A DNA stretch of 64,000 nucleotides, from NCBI GenBank assembly GCA_023957245.1, contig JAMLHJ010000007.1, positions 150,383 to 214,382 on the forward strand. The letters are read 5' to 3'. A model generated the notes under the pieces. It was not told the DNA's origin. It saw only the letters and a list, made by a program, of their open reading frames with translations, and did no database searches. This DNA comes from Chitinophagales bacterium. Lineage in GTDB: Bacteria; Bacteroidota; Bacteroidia; Chitinophagales; JADIYW01. A program made the translations under genes and the position numbers. This document shows, piece by piece, positions 25,807 through 34,801 of this stretch; the first letter of the stretch is position 1; every line of letters begins with the position of its first letter.

Positions 25807-27645
25807 TTATTGCGCTTTTACTACATTTCTTCCTACTTGATGAATACCATCAGTAACATTCACTCTGTATTGCCCTACTGGTAGGAAACCAGCATCTACT
25901 GCATCATAGTATAATCCAGTGCCTCTATTACCTAAGTTTTTCTCAAATACTATTCTTCCACTCATATCGAAGATTTGTAAAGAAAGATTAGAAGGTTTGT
26001 CAATATAGTATTGAAGACCTATTGTGGCAATAAATGGATTGGGGTATGCACCCATTGCTACACCCATATCTCTATCGTGAATTGCTGTTGCCGATTTATC
26101 TCTTACATCTCTAGGTACGAAGTAGATATTTGTAAAATCAGCAGGTGCTTCTTCTTTATTTTTAAACAATGTACCGACTTGGTCAGGTGCATAATAGCTA
26201 ACCCATCTATTAATTACATCACTGACTTGATTGACTGTTCTGATATGATAGAAGTCACCTTGAGCTTTGTCACTTTTTAAGTCTAAAATTACAAATCCTC
26301 TTCTGTCCAATTTACTATCTCTGATATGTGGATTTAAAGCATTTAACAATGCTTGAGATACAGAGAATGGCAATCCTGGAGACGATACAGCAGAACATAC
26401 GAATTCAACTCCAGCAGAGTTTTCTCTATGGTCAGCAGAGTATGGTTTTGAGCCAAAAGGAAGGTCATTTGCCCAGAAGGTATGAATATCACCAGTCAGT
26501 ACAACAATATTTTTGATATTGTTATTATTGATAAAGTCGAATAATCTTTTTCTTTCAAAAGTATAGCCATCCCATTGGTCTGTGTTTAATGTCAATCCAA
26601 AAGCCAACATAGGAGCAACCATTACTTGTTGAGCAATTACTTTCCATTGTGCTGTGGAGTTTTTAAGTCCTTGTTGTAGCCATTCCATTTGTACATCTCC
26701 AATCATTTTCTTGGTAGGGCCATCAGGGCTAGTTTCATTATCTCTCTCAATGATTCGAGTATCTAGAAAAAAGATTTCGGCAAGATTTCCAATTTTTAAA
26801 GATCTATAGATTTTAAACTTATTATCTGGGTCAATTTCTCTAATTGGAACCCATTCCAAATAAGCTTGTAATGCCGCACTTTTTCTTGATGACCAATCTC
26901 CTTGTTTAGCTGGATTATGATTTTCTGCACCATCTCTCCATGAATTGTTAGCAAACTCGTGGTCATCCCAAATGTTATAGAATGGGTATTGTTGATGCAA
27001 TTTTTGCAACATTGTATCAAGATGCGCTTGAGAATATCGTGTTCTGTAATCACTCAAAGTGACGATGTCATTTTCTGGTTCTGGTTTTCTTTGTGGGTGT
27101 TTACCATATTCATTCAGTCCATATTCATAAATATAATCTCCTAAATGAATAACTGCATTGATATCATTTCTTTCACTTATTCTATCGTAAACATTGAAAA
27201 AACCATGAGGATAACTAGCACAAGCTACTACTGCTGCTCTGAAATTGCTGATATCTGAAATTGGTGTTGTTTTAGTTCTTCCTCTTTGAGATAACCTTCC
27301 TTGCTCATCTTCAAATTCATAGAAATACCAAGTGTTTTCTTCCAAATCTTGCACATCTACTTTCACAGTAAAGTCACGTGAAGCATCAGTCACAAAAACG
27401 CCTTCATCGACAATGTTTTTCATTAATGTATCTGTTGCAATTCTCCATTTGACATTTGCACTATTGGCATCTGTGGTAATTCTTGTCCAAATAATCACTT
27501 TGTCTGCTGTCGCATCTCCAGATGCAATTCCGTGATAAAATGGTGCAATTGCTTCATTTACATAAGATCTTTCTGGCAAATCATATTGTGCATGCGCAAA
27601 AGAATAAAATGACAGAAAGCAAAAAAGGAGTAAAATATTTTTCAT
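25807..27645 (-). CDS. PhoD-like phosphatase with T9SS C-terminal sorting domain
   Basis: Secreted metallophosphoesterase of the alkaline phosphatase D type, 612 residues. A Sec signal peptide ends AHA-Q near 19, in place of the twin-arginine signal of Bacillus PhoD. An N-terminal Fn3-like PhoD domain (HGIASGDATADKVIIWTRI) precedes the catalytic domain with HLGDYIYEYG, NIWDDHEFANN and LTGDIHTFWAND, the metal ligands. The last 75 residues (GAYPNPFIATIGLQYYIDKPSNLSLQIFDMSG) form a type A sorting domain, so the enzyme should be displayed or released by type IX secretion. The likely role is phosphate scavenging from phosphodiesters. Confidence 0.93.
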   Translation of the reverse strand: MKNILLLFCFLSFYSFAHAQYDLPERSYVNEAIAPFYHGIASGDATADKVIIWTRITTDANSANVKWRIATDTLMKNIVDEGVFVTDASRDFTVKVDVQDLEENTWYFYEFEDEQGRLSQRGRTKTTPISDISNFRAAVVACASYPHGFFNVYDRISERNDINAVIHLGDYIYEYGLNEYGKHPQRKPEPENDIVTLSDYRTRYSQAHLDTMLQKLHQQYPFYNIWDDHEFANNSWRDGAENHNPAKQGDWSSRKSAALQAYLEWVPIREIDPDNKFKIYRSLKIGNLAEIFFLDTRIIERDNETSPDGPTKKMIGDVQMEWLQQGLKNSTAQWKVIAQQVMVAPMLAFGLTLNTDQWDGYTFERKRLFDFINNNNIKNIVVLTGDIHTFWANDLPFGSKPYSADHRENSAGVEFVCSAVSSPGLPFSVSQALLNALNPHIRDSKLDRRGFVILDLKSDKAQGDFYHIRTVNQVSDVINRWVSYYAPDQVGTLFKNKEEAPADFTNIYFVPRDVRDKSATAIHDRDMGVAMGAYPNPFIATIGLQYYIDKPSNLSLQIFDMSGRIVFEKNLGNRGTGLYYDAVDAGFLPVGQYRVNVTDGIHQVGRNVVKAQ

Positions 27646-27895
27646 AAAAACTAGGTAATTGTAAGTTGTTATAAAATTACGAGATGCTTTTGGGAAAGAA
27701 CAATTTTTTTCATAAAAAATTAGAAAAAACTATATTTTCTCATTGTTTTTTATATATTATGATAAAGCATCTCCAACTTCCAATCAATAAGCATGTGAAA
27801 AGTATTTCCTAATAAAATTTATTTAGGACGGTATTTGTTTTTAATCAATAAGTAATTTTAAAAAGCTATTTTAGCACCACTTTATAAAAAATGTA

Positions 27896-28546
27896 ATGGA
27901 ACTAATAGAATTTATCTTGCATATTGACAAATATTTGGAAATGTTTATCTTGAATTATGGTGTTTGGGTTTATGCAATTTTATTTTTAATCATTTTTGTT
28001 GAAACAGGAGTTGTGGTGATGCCATTTTTGCCTGGAGATTCTTTGTTGTTTGCAGCGGGTATGTTTGCAGCACTTTACCCAGATGGTTTGAATATATTTA
28101 TTTTAGTGTTTTTGTTATTGATTGCTGCCATTCTTGGAGATACAGCCAATTATACTATTGGTCGCGAGTTTGGAGATAGGATATTGAAGGTGAAGATATT
28201 TGGGAAGAATTTTGTCAAAGAAGAACATATCAATAAAACTCACGATTTTTATCATAAGCATGGGAGTAAAACAATTGTTATTGCCCGTTTTGTGCCGATT
28301 GTCAGAACATTAGCACCATTTGTAGCTGGAATTGGCAAGATGACGTATGGTACATTTATTACTTACAATGTAATAGGAGCGATGATGTGGGTGATAGGAA
28401 TCACTCTTGCTGGATATTTTCTAGGTAATATTCCATTGGTAAAAGATAATTTTGAAAAGGTAGTTTTCGGTATTATTTTCATTTCTGTTCTTCCGATGAT
28501 TATTGCCTTTGTCAAAGAAAAATATGCTAAGAAAGAAGAGAAGTAG
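27896..28546 (+). CDS. DedA-family membrane protein
   Basis: Inner-membrane protein of 216 residues with about five hydrophobic segments. The family signatures are FVETGVVVMPFLPGDSLLFAAGMFA (35-60) with the acidic membrane residue, and RFVPIVRTLAPFVAGIGKMTYGTFITYNVIGAMMW (130-165) with the conserved arginines. DedA proteins are implicated in undecaprenyl or phospholipid flipping and membrane homeostasis; the specific substrate is not shown. The C terminus is lysine-rich. It converges with the superoxide dismutase gene with only 14 bases between stops and no evident terminator. Confidence 0.93.
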   Translation: MELIEFILHIDKYLEMFILNYGVWVYAILFLIIFVETGVVVMPFLPGDSLLFAAGMFAALYPDGLNIFILVFLLLIAAILGDTANYTIGREFGDRILKVKIFGKNFVKEEHINKTHDFYHKHGSKTIVIARFVPIVRTLAPFVAGIGKMTYGTFITYNVIGAMMWVIGITLAGYFLGNIPLVKDNFEKVVFGIIFISVLPMIIAFVKEKYAKKEEK

Positions 28547-28560
28547 GAGGTGTATTCCCC

Positions 28561-29262
28561 CTACAGCTGTTTCGCTACAAATTCCCAATCAACTACATTC
28601 CAAAATGCTTTGATATAATCTGGTCGTCTGTTTTGGTAGTGTAGATAATAAGCATGTTCCCATACGTCTAATGCCAATAAGGGTTTGCCTTTGAAATCTG
28701 ATACATTCATCAATGGATTATCTTGGTTGGGAGTAGAACCGATTTTAAGCGAATTTCCATCTTTAACTAACCAAGCCCAACCAGAACCGAATCTTGTAGC
28801 TGCTGCTTTGGCAAATTCTTCTTTAAACGCATCTATCGAACCAAAATTGGCCAAAATAGCGTCAGAAACTTTCGTAGGCATTGCTTTTCCTCCAGGAGTC
28901 ATACACTCCCAGAAAAAATTGTGATTCCACGCTCCACCTGCGTTGTTTCTCGCTTTTGAAGAATATTTATCTATATTTTTAAATAGTGCGTTTTCGTTTT
29001 TTTCCTTAATATTTTCACTGACTATCGCTTCATTAATATTTTTTACATAAGCAGCATGATGCTTAGTATAATGAATATTCATCGTTTCTTTATCGATATA
29101 AGGCTCCAGCGAATCAAAAGAATAAGGTAATGCGATTTGGCTAAATTGAGTTAATTCCTTGCATTCTACTGCTGCAAAAACTTCATCATTAATCATCGGT
29201 ACAGTTACAAACGTAACAGCAGTCGCCTTAGCTGAATCTGCAATAAATTTTCTTCTGTTCAT
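28561..29262 (-). CDS. Fe/Mn superoxide dismutase with a Tat-type signal
   Basis: Converts superoxide to oxygen and hydrogen peroxide. Metal ligands are seen in order: HYTKHHAAYV, NHNFFWE, and DVWEHAYYLHYQNRRPDYIKAFWNVVDW. The protein has 233 residues, about 30 more than cytosolic enzymes, because it begins MNRRKFIADSAKATAVTFVTVP, a twin-arginine motif followed by a hydrophobic stretch. Export of the folded metalloenzyme to the periplasm is therefore likely. Iron or manganese use cannot be told with confidence. Confidence 0.94.
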   Translation of the reverse strand: MNRRKFIADSAKATAVTFVTVPMINDEVFAAVECKELTQFSQIALPYSFDSLEPYIDKETMNIHYTKHHAAYVKNINEAIVSENIKEKNENALFKNIDKYSSKARNNAGGAWNHNFFWECMTPGGKAMPTKVSDAILANFGSIDAFKEEFAKAAATRFGSGWAWLVKDGNSLKIGSTPNQDNPLMNVSDFKGKPLLALDVWEHAYYLHYQNRRPDYIKAFWNVVDWEFVAKQL

Positions 29263-29312
29263 CTTTTTTGTATTTAAAACTAAAGTATAAAAATAAAAAC
29301 CATTAAAAAGTC

Positions 29313-30806
29313 TTATTGTTCATTTTTAAGCATTTCTAACATATACAAGGCGTGCAAGCGATTGAGGTTGCCATCTTTTTTAGGGAGAGGCATATTGTTT
29401 TCTTTCATTTCTTCATAGAGCATTTCGTAAAATGTCTGCAAATTACATGGGTCTGCAATCGGATTTTTGGCATTATATCTCTGGTACCTTTCTACTAATT
29501 GTTGAGGGAGAATTTTTTTGAGGTAATCTTTATAAGTTTTAGAAGCAGAAATTGTATCACCTTTCGGTTTGTAGAAATCTATATTTAAAGGCTCAAAAAA
29601 ATGTTTGAATGCCATTTCAATATATGCTTTTTCACCATATCGCTCTTCAAAATTTAAGCTATAAAATAATTCCATAAAATCTTTGTGCCACATTGGAAGC
29701 ATCCATTTTCCCCCAAAAAATTCAAATAATCTAAGGCTATTAGTAATGAATTTACTGAGGCGATTTTCACTCAGCCATTGGTGAAAACTATCCCATGGGT
29801 CAATATTGTCTTCTAGGAGATATTGAGCATGATATCCGTATTTTTGAAAGATATATTCTTTGGTTTGAATAGGGAAAGATTTGAGTACGCTACCCGCAGG
29901 AATCTCTCCACAATGTCCAGTAATTGCTACAAAATCTTTACCTAAAATTCCCTTTTGAGCTAATAGTAATAAAGCAAAAAAATCTTGCTCGTGAGGCAAT
30001 GCATGAAAATGATGGTTTTTTAGTGCATAGCTTTTCCAAATATCAGTAAAAAAATATTGAAATGCTTGTTCATTATAAGGGATAAAATGCCAATCTATTT
30101 TGAGAGTTTGTGCTACTTGTCGTGCCATCAATATTTCTGGGCTTAGTTCTTTTCCATAAGTGTAGGAGTGTAGATTGGGCGCTTCTGCCATTATCAAAGC
30201 ACTTAATAACAACCTGCAATCATAGCCCCCAGAGAGTGGTACCCAAATTGGATTCCCATCGGCAAATTCAATGATTTGTTGAGCCCATTGGTGAACAATC
30301 GCTACAAAATTATTTTCAAATTCATCATCTTTCTCTACTTTTTGACTGACATAATGATTGAAATATCTGTGTTCAGAAATAGAAAGTAAGTTGTTATTAA
30401 TAATGATTTTATGACCTGCAGGAATTGAGAACCAATCTTTTAATAATGTTGTATGATGCTCAGTGCAATAGATTTGGGTGTAAGTTTCGGTATTGACAAG
30501 CTCCAAAGGTGAATTGGACTGCGGTGCTACAGAAATAAATATTTTGTCATCTTCCTTTTTGTAGAATATTGGAAATGAAGCTGCTGTATCTACCCATATT
30601 GTTGTATTTTCTTCTGTAAGATAGATAGCAGAAAAAGCGCCATTGAAAGTTTCAATCTTGTTGTTAGCAAAATCTAATTCACTGAAATCTGCTGCTTTTC
30701 GATAGATTTTTTGGTTTTCATCAAAGGCATAACCAATAAAATATAGGTTTTTATATTGAGTCCATTGAAACGAACCGGGGTATTTTAAATCAAATTTTAT
30801 CTTCAT
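29313..30806 (-). CDS. Asparagine-synthase-like protein, degenerate glutaminase half
   Basis: A 497-residue protein with the two-domain layout of asparagine synthetase B. The synthetase half has a PP-loop, VPLSGGYDCRLLLSAL (about 185-200), in which the usual SGGxDS reads SGGYDCR. The N-terminal half keeps glutaminase-like strands (IYLTEENTTIWVDTAASFPIFYKKEDDKIFISVAPQ) but starts MKIKF without the Cys2 nucleophile, so it cannot use glutamine in the normal way. Such proteins occur in polysaccharide and secondary metabolite loci as amide or lactam synthases. It overlaps the flippase gene upstream by 17 bases, so the two are co-expressed and may act on the same exported glycan. Confidence 0.8.
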   Translation of the reverse strand: MKIKFDLKYPGSFQWTQYKNLYFIGYAFDENQKIYRKAADFSELDFANNKIETFNGAFSAIYLTEENTTIWVDTAASFPIFYKKEDDKIFISVAPQSNSPLELVNTETYTQIYCTEHHTTLLKDWFSIPAGHKIIINNNLLSISEHRYFNHYVSQKVEKDDEFENNFVAIVHQWAQQIIEFADGNPIWVPLSGGYDCRLLLSALIMAEAPNLHSYTYGKELSPEILMARQVAQTLKIDWHFIPYNEQAFQYFFTDIWKSYALKNHHFHALPHEQDFFALLLLAQKGILGKDFVAITGHCGEIPAGSVLKSFPIQTKEYIFQKYGYHAQYLLEDNIDPWDSFHQWLSENRLSKFITNSLRLFEFFGGKWMLPMWHKDFMELFYSLNFEERYGEKAYIEMAFKHFFEPLNIDFYKPKGDTISASKTYKDYLKKILPQQLVERYQRYNAKNPIADPCNLQTFYEMLYEEMKENNMPLPKKDGNLNRLHALYMLEMLKNEQ

Positions 30807-32019
30807 GATGATAAAGTCGTCTTACAAAGATGAGTAGATATAAATTGAAAAAAACACTGACAGCTCCAAAAATAATAATAGACCATTTGAAATCACCAAA
30901 ATAAGCAACTAGGCATAATGAACCTACTCTGAAAAGGAAAAAAACAATATTATAGCCTAATTCCCATTTGAGTTTAGCTTTTATATCCACCAACATACTT
31001 AGGGGAGTGACGATAAGTGTAGTGCCATACCAAAGTGCCAAATATTTAGCTATTTCGCCTGCTGCTCTCCATTCCTTTCCGAATAAAAATTCGAAAATTT
31101 CTGGTCCCCAAATCCATGATATACACACAGGAATAATTGCAATTGAAGATAGTATTTTTAGCGTATAATTACTGAGTGCTTTTAATTCGTCTGCTGTCGA
31201 TGCATGGCTGGCATCTCTGAAGAATACTTGACCTATTGAACTAGAAACTAATGCGAGTGGAGCTTGAATAAGTTTGTTGGTAAAAGTGTATAGCCCTACG
31301 AAATAAGGAGTAAAGAATAAATTGAGAATATATACGACTGAATTTCTTGATATTGTATTGAGTAAGGATGACCAAGTGCCATATTTTGGAAATGCCGAAT
31401 ATTCTCTTATCAAATATCTATTTTTCACAATCGAAAGACTAAAATTTCTAAGAATAACTGGATATAAAATAATGATACTAGCTATCTGACCCACAACAAA
31501 CCCTTCAATCAACCATACTTTTGAATAGTGAATAATGATTGGAAGACAACTGACGACTCCAATACTTATAGCTTGTACAACTCTTGAAATATTCATCAGC
31601 GTATAAGCTTGAATTCTATTGCAAAAAGCTAATGTAGGTTGGTTAATGCCTTGAAGAAGAACACTCAATGCAATCCAAAATATAATATTTTTAGCTTGTG
31701 GTAGCCATGAAAACAAATGAACTATTGTACCAATTATTCCTATGGCTAAAGCAAGTAATGAAGCATATTGAATAGATTTTTTATAAATAAATACACTTTC
31801 TTCTTCAAGCTGGGGAAGCATTAATGCTTGATCTAATCTAAAATTTACAATTTCAAATAATATCAATACACTAGACAAAAACAATCCATAAAGTGCAAAA
31901 TCTTCTGGTTGATATATTCGTGGTAAGATGAGTGCAAAAGCAAAATTAATCAGTTGTGCTATCAACAAGCCTGAAAATATCCATGCAGCTTTTTTTATTA
32001 AAGGGTGATTTATCAGCAC
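30790..32019 (-). CDS. Polysaccharide flippase, Wzx/MATE-like
   Basis: Inner-membrane protein of 409 residues with about 11-12 hydrophobic segments, an N-terminal KKAAWIFSGLLIAQLINFAFALILPRIYQPEDFALYGLF segment and FPKYGTWSSLLNTISRNSVVYILNLFFTPYFVGLYTFTNKLIQAPLALVSSSIGQVFFRDAS in the middle, typical of polysaccharide exporters of the MOP superfamily. It probably flips a lipid-linked oligosaccharide, but no glycosyltransferase cluster is near. Its 3' end overlaps the asparagine-synthase-like gene by 17 bases. Confidence 0.87.
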   Translation of the reverse strand: MLINHPLIKKAAWIFSGLLIAQLINFAFALILPRIYQPEDFALYGLFLSSVLILFEIVNFRLDQALMLPQLEEESVFIYKKSIQYASLLALAIGIIGTIVHLFSWLPQAKNIIFWIALSVLLQGINQPTLAFCNRIQAYTLMNISRVVQAISIGVVSCLPIIIHYSKVWLIEGFVVGQIASIIILYPVILRNFSLSIVKNRYLIREYSAFPKYGTWSSLLNTISRNSVVYILNLFFTPYFVGLYTFTNKLIQAPLALVSSSIGQVFFRDASHASTADELKALSNYTLKILSSIAIIPVCISWIWGPEIFEFLFGKEWRAAGEIAKYLALWYGTTLIVTPLSMLVDIKAKLKWELGYNIVFFLFRVGSLCLVAYFGDFKWSIIIFGAVSVFFNLYLLIFVRRLYHHEDKI

Positions 32020-32050
32020 AATATTGAATTATTGCCTTGAAAATAATGAA

Positions 32051-32090
32051 AAATGGATAGAAATTGAAGTGTATCCATCTCTATCCATTG
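32051..32090 (-). terminator. Candidate terminator of the YeeE/YedE pair
   Basis: Ten-base perfect stem AATGGATAGA / TCTATCCATT (32052-32061, 32080-32089), long loop, then on the minus strand TTTCATTATTTT. The T-tract is interrupted, so it is only a candidate. Confidence 0.45.
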
Positions 32091-32130
32091 TCCAAAATGC
32101 GAAATTAATTCGCTATTCAATTATTTTCTG

Positions 32131-32568
32131 CTAGTGAGGCAATTTGTCTTTTAATATACCGTAAGCCATAGTTCCTATTACAGCACTGATTAATGTAACG
32201 ATGATGACACTTGCTCCTGTTCCTATTAATGCATATAAAGGTCCTGGACATGCACCAGTCAAAGCCCATCCAAATCCAAAACAAAGTCCACCATAAACTT
32301 GACCTTTGCTGAATGGTTTGGTTTTGAAAGTGATTTCTTCTCCCTCAATAGTTTTGATATTGAACTTTTTAATAAGCCATACAGATATCATTCCAACCAC
32401 GACAGCACTGCCAATCACTCCATACATGTGGAATGCTTGAAAACGAAACATTTCTTGGATTCTATACCAACTGATAATTTCTGCTTTGACGAAAACAATA
32501 CCGAATAAAATACCAACAATTACGTATTTAATATTGTCTGTCCATGAGATTGATTTATTACTAGACAT
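32131..32568 (-). CDS. YeeE/YedE-family half-transporter (C-terminal type)
   Basis: Membrane protein of 145 residues, half the size of full YeeE. The signature GGLCFGFGWALTGACPGPLYALIGTG (about 85-110) contains the conserved G-x-C-P-GP cysteine used for thiosulfate relay in YeeE. Four hydrophobic segments are visible. I start at the ATG giving MSSNKSISWTD because the longer frame overlaps the upstream gene. It lies ten bases after the other half, so the two probably form one thiosulfate or sulfur-compound transporter, as PmpA/PmpB pairs do. Confidence 0.88.
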   Translation of the reverse strand: MSSNKSISWTDNIKYVIVGILFGIVFVKAEIISWYRIQEMFRFQAFHMYGVIGSAVVVGMISVWLIKKFNIKTIEGEEITFKTKPFSKGQVYGGLCFGFGWALTGACPGPLYALIGTGASVIIVTLISAVIGTMAYGILKDKLPH

Positions 32569-32578
32569 GATTGATGAA

Positions 32579-33142
32579 TTAGAGTGAAAGAATAAGTGGT
32601 AGAATAAAATTAGCCATAATGATACCTCCAACCATGAAACATATTGATGCTACTAATGATGGCCATTGCAAAGTAGATAGACCCATTATAGTGTGTCCAC
32701 TAGTACAACCTTCTGCATATCGAGTTCCGAAGCCCACTAGAAAACCTCCAACTACCAATAAAATAAATCCCTTCAATGAGAATAATGTCTCCCAATTGAA
32801 TATTTGCATCGGAACCATGTTGTTGATATTGGTAATATTATAGCTTTCTAGTTCTGATACTAATTTTGGATTCAAATCTATAGGAGCTGGATTGCTCAAA
32901 AAAGTAACCGAGATGATACCACCTAAAAATATTCCAAACACAAAAAAGATATTCCATATTTCCTCTTTCCAATTATATTGAAAATACGAAGACTTGACAG
33001 GAAGACATGATGCACAAATATGTTTTAAAGATGAACTAATTCCAAATGCTTTGTTCCCAATAATCAAGAGAATAGGAACTGTTAAGCCTATCAAAGGTCC
33101 TGCGACGTACCATGGCCATGGTTGTTTAATCAACTCTAACAT
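32579..33142 (-). CDS. YeeE/YedE-family half-transporter (N-terminal type)
   Basis: Membrane protein of 187 residues with about five hydrophobic segments. GGFLVGFGTRYAEGCTSGHTIMGLSTLQWPSLVASICFMVGGI (about 135-177) holds the conserved G-C-T-SGH motif of the family; a second cysteine pair, HICASCLP near 45, is also conserved in this subtype. Together with the next gene it makes up the two halves of a YeeE-like sulfur importer. No rhodanese or sulfurtransferase gene is adjacent. Confidence 0.88.
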   Translation of the reverse strand: MLELIKQPWPWYVAGPLIGLTVPILLIIGNKAFGISSSLKHICASCLPVKSSYFQYNWKEEIWNIFFVFGIFLGGIISVTFLSNPAPIDLNPKLVSELESYNITNINNMVPMQIFNWETLFSLKGFILLVVGGFLVGFGTRYAEGCTSGHTIMGLSTLQWPSLVASICFMVGGIIMANFILPLILSL

Positions 33143-33274
33143 AATTAAGTATTTATAATATACAAAAATGAGTTATTGCAAATTCAATAGTGCTTATCTA
33201 TTGTTAATTTATCAATAATAATAATTGTCAATTGCTATTACTGTTAAATATTGAAGCATAACACTTCCTCTCTG

Positions 33275-34660
33275 TTATTTAGAAGGAGCCTTAACCTTGT
33301 ATTTTAGTTTGATAAAATACATTTCAAAATACTCAAAACAATATTTGGATAGATACCACAATGCAGGTAAATATATGGCAATCATGACCAATTCAGAAGC
33401 AATCTGACTACCAATTAATCCAATATAGTCTCCAAAGAAAGAACTGATAATTTTAGTACTGATTTTTGATATTTTAGCCATTATAGGCATTGAAAATATA
33501 ATAATTATCATCAGTAAAGGATAATGGAATAGATATGCTCCGTATGTGATTTTGCCAGTATAAACCATTTTATCATTACCCATAAAACTTAAAAAAGGTT
33601 TATTGCGAATACAACTCATTACTATCAGAAAAGATAAGAAATTGACGATAGTATAGATATAGACAAAATGGTAATTTTCAATCAATACGAGGTGTTCTGA
33701 AACAGCAGAATAAAATTTGACAAACCACATCGGGAATATTTCCATTGTCTTTCTTAAAATAGGATTCAATTGTGCCAAATCCATGATGTGCTGTGTATCT
33801 ATTTTTGTAGCTGTATAAATACCATTGAGTGTAACTATGATGAAAAACGCTAAGAATGACCACCAAAACCATTTTTTTGCACTCTTTATCCAAGTGAAAT
33901 CCCATAATGCCAATGCCATTCCAAAAGCCAAACAATCTAGCTGGCACCAAGTTGAACGAAGCATAATTACAGCTACCCAACTATTTTTCATAAATTCACT
34001 TCCATTGAAATACCCACTGTATTCTGGTGTCTGAGCTAAAGAATTGAAATAAAAATAAGTAGCCAATCGTGCCAATGGTGATAAGATAATTATTCCCAAG
34101 ACTAATCTTTTTAAGTTTTTTAGGCTTAAAAAATATACCATAAATGGCAACATCAGATAGAATTGTTCCTCTACAGATAATGACCACAGATGGGATAAAA
34201 AAGGATTGAAATCAGGTTGTATATTTTGTAAAAAATTGGCTAAATCTTTGTAATTATATGTATATGTCCAAAATAGCCACCAATTGACCTTGTATTCATT
34301 CAGAAATCCAGATATTAAAGGGATTTGAGTTGTGCCAAATAGGAAGACTATAATGGCCAATAGTGCAAGAAATGCCCAATAAAGTGGAAAAATTCTATAA
34401 AATCTTTTTAGATAAAACTCTTTTAAATATCCTTTAAATGCGTAGCCTTTAGCTTTGTCTTTTAATAATATTAAAGTGAGGAGAAAGCCTGAGATGACAA
34501 AAAAAGATTGCAATACCCACCACCCATAAGCAAATGGTGTGCGGATAAATATAAAAGGCACGTGATGCATGACGACAACAAATGTTCCAAATGCTCGATA
34601 GCCATCCAAAGAGCCAAAATATTTACCTGTTGAAGGTTTTGCTTGTGCGACTTCTGCCAT
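33275..34660 (-). CDS. Acyltransferase 3 family membrane protein (OafA/YrhL-like)
   Basis: Membrane O-acyltransferase of 461 residues with ten or so membrane segments. The N terminus KYFGSLDGYRAFGTFVVVMHHVPFIF carries the conserved R and HH, and SHLWSLSVEEQFYLMLPFMVYFLS near 155-178 is the other family signature. It probably acetylates or acylates an exported glycan or lipid. It is a single gene, with no sugar gene directly beside it, though a flippase lies 1.3 kb downstream. Confidence 0.92.
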   Translation of the reverse strand: MAEVAQAKPSTGKYFGSLDGYRAFGTFVVVMHHVPFIFIRTPFAYGWWVLQSFFVISGFLLTLILLKDKAKGYAFKGYLKEFYLKRFYRIFPLYWAFLALLAIIVFLFGTTQIPLISGFLNEYKVNWWLFWTYTYNYKDLANFLQNIQPDFNPFLSHLWSLSVEEQFYLMLPFMVYFLSLKNLKRLVLGIIILSPLARLATYFYFNSLAQTPEYSGYFNGSEFMKNSWVAVIMLRSTWCQLDCLAFGMALALWDFTWIKSAKKWFWWSFLAFFIIVTLNGIYTATKIDTQHIMDLAQLNPILRKTMEIFPMWFVKFYSAVSEHLVLIENYHFVYIYTIVNFLSFLIVMSCIRNKPFLSFMGNDKMVYTGKITYGAYLFHYPLLMIIIIFSMPIMAKISKISTKIISSFFGDYIGLIGSQIASELVMIAIYLPALWYLSKYCFEYFEMYFIKLKYKVKAPSK

Positions 34661-34779
34661 TTATTCTTTTAAAGCCCCTAATATCTATTAATTCTTTGAA
34701 AAATCTTCTTCTTCACTTAAATAAATATTTATTCAATAGGTTAGGTTGTATTCTGATTTTTAAAATTTACTGAAAGTAC

Positions 34780-34787
34780 TATATTTG
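34780..34787 (+). promoter_or_regulatory. Promoter -7 box of the MFS gene
   Basis: TATATTTG matches TAnnTTTG, 14 bases before the ATG at 34802. No -33 TTG at the right distance. Confidence 0.42.
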
Positions 34788-34801
34788 TTTTTTTGTTTTT
34801 T

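Noticed and set aside
28543..28564. Hairpin between dedA and the superoxide dismutase gene as a terminator
   Set aside because: The stem (GTAGG/CCTAC) has a mismatch and no T-run on either strand.
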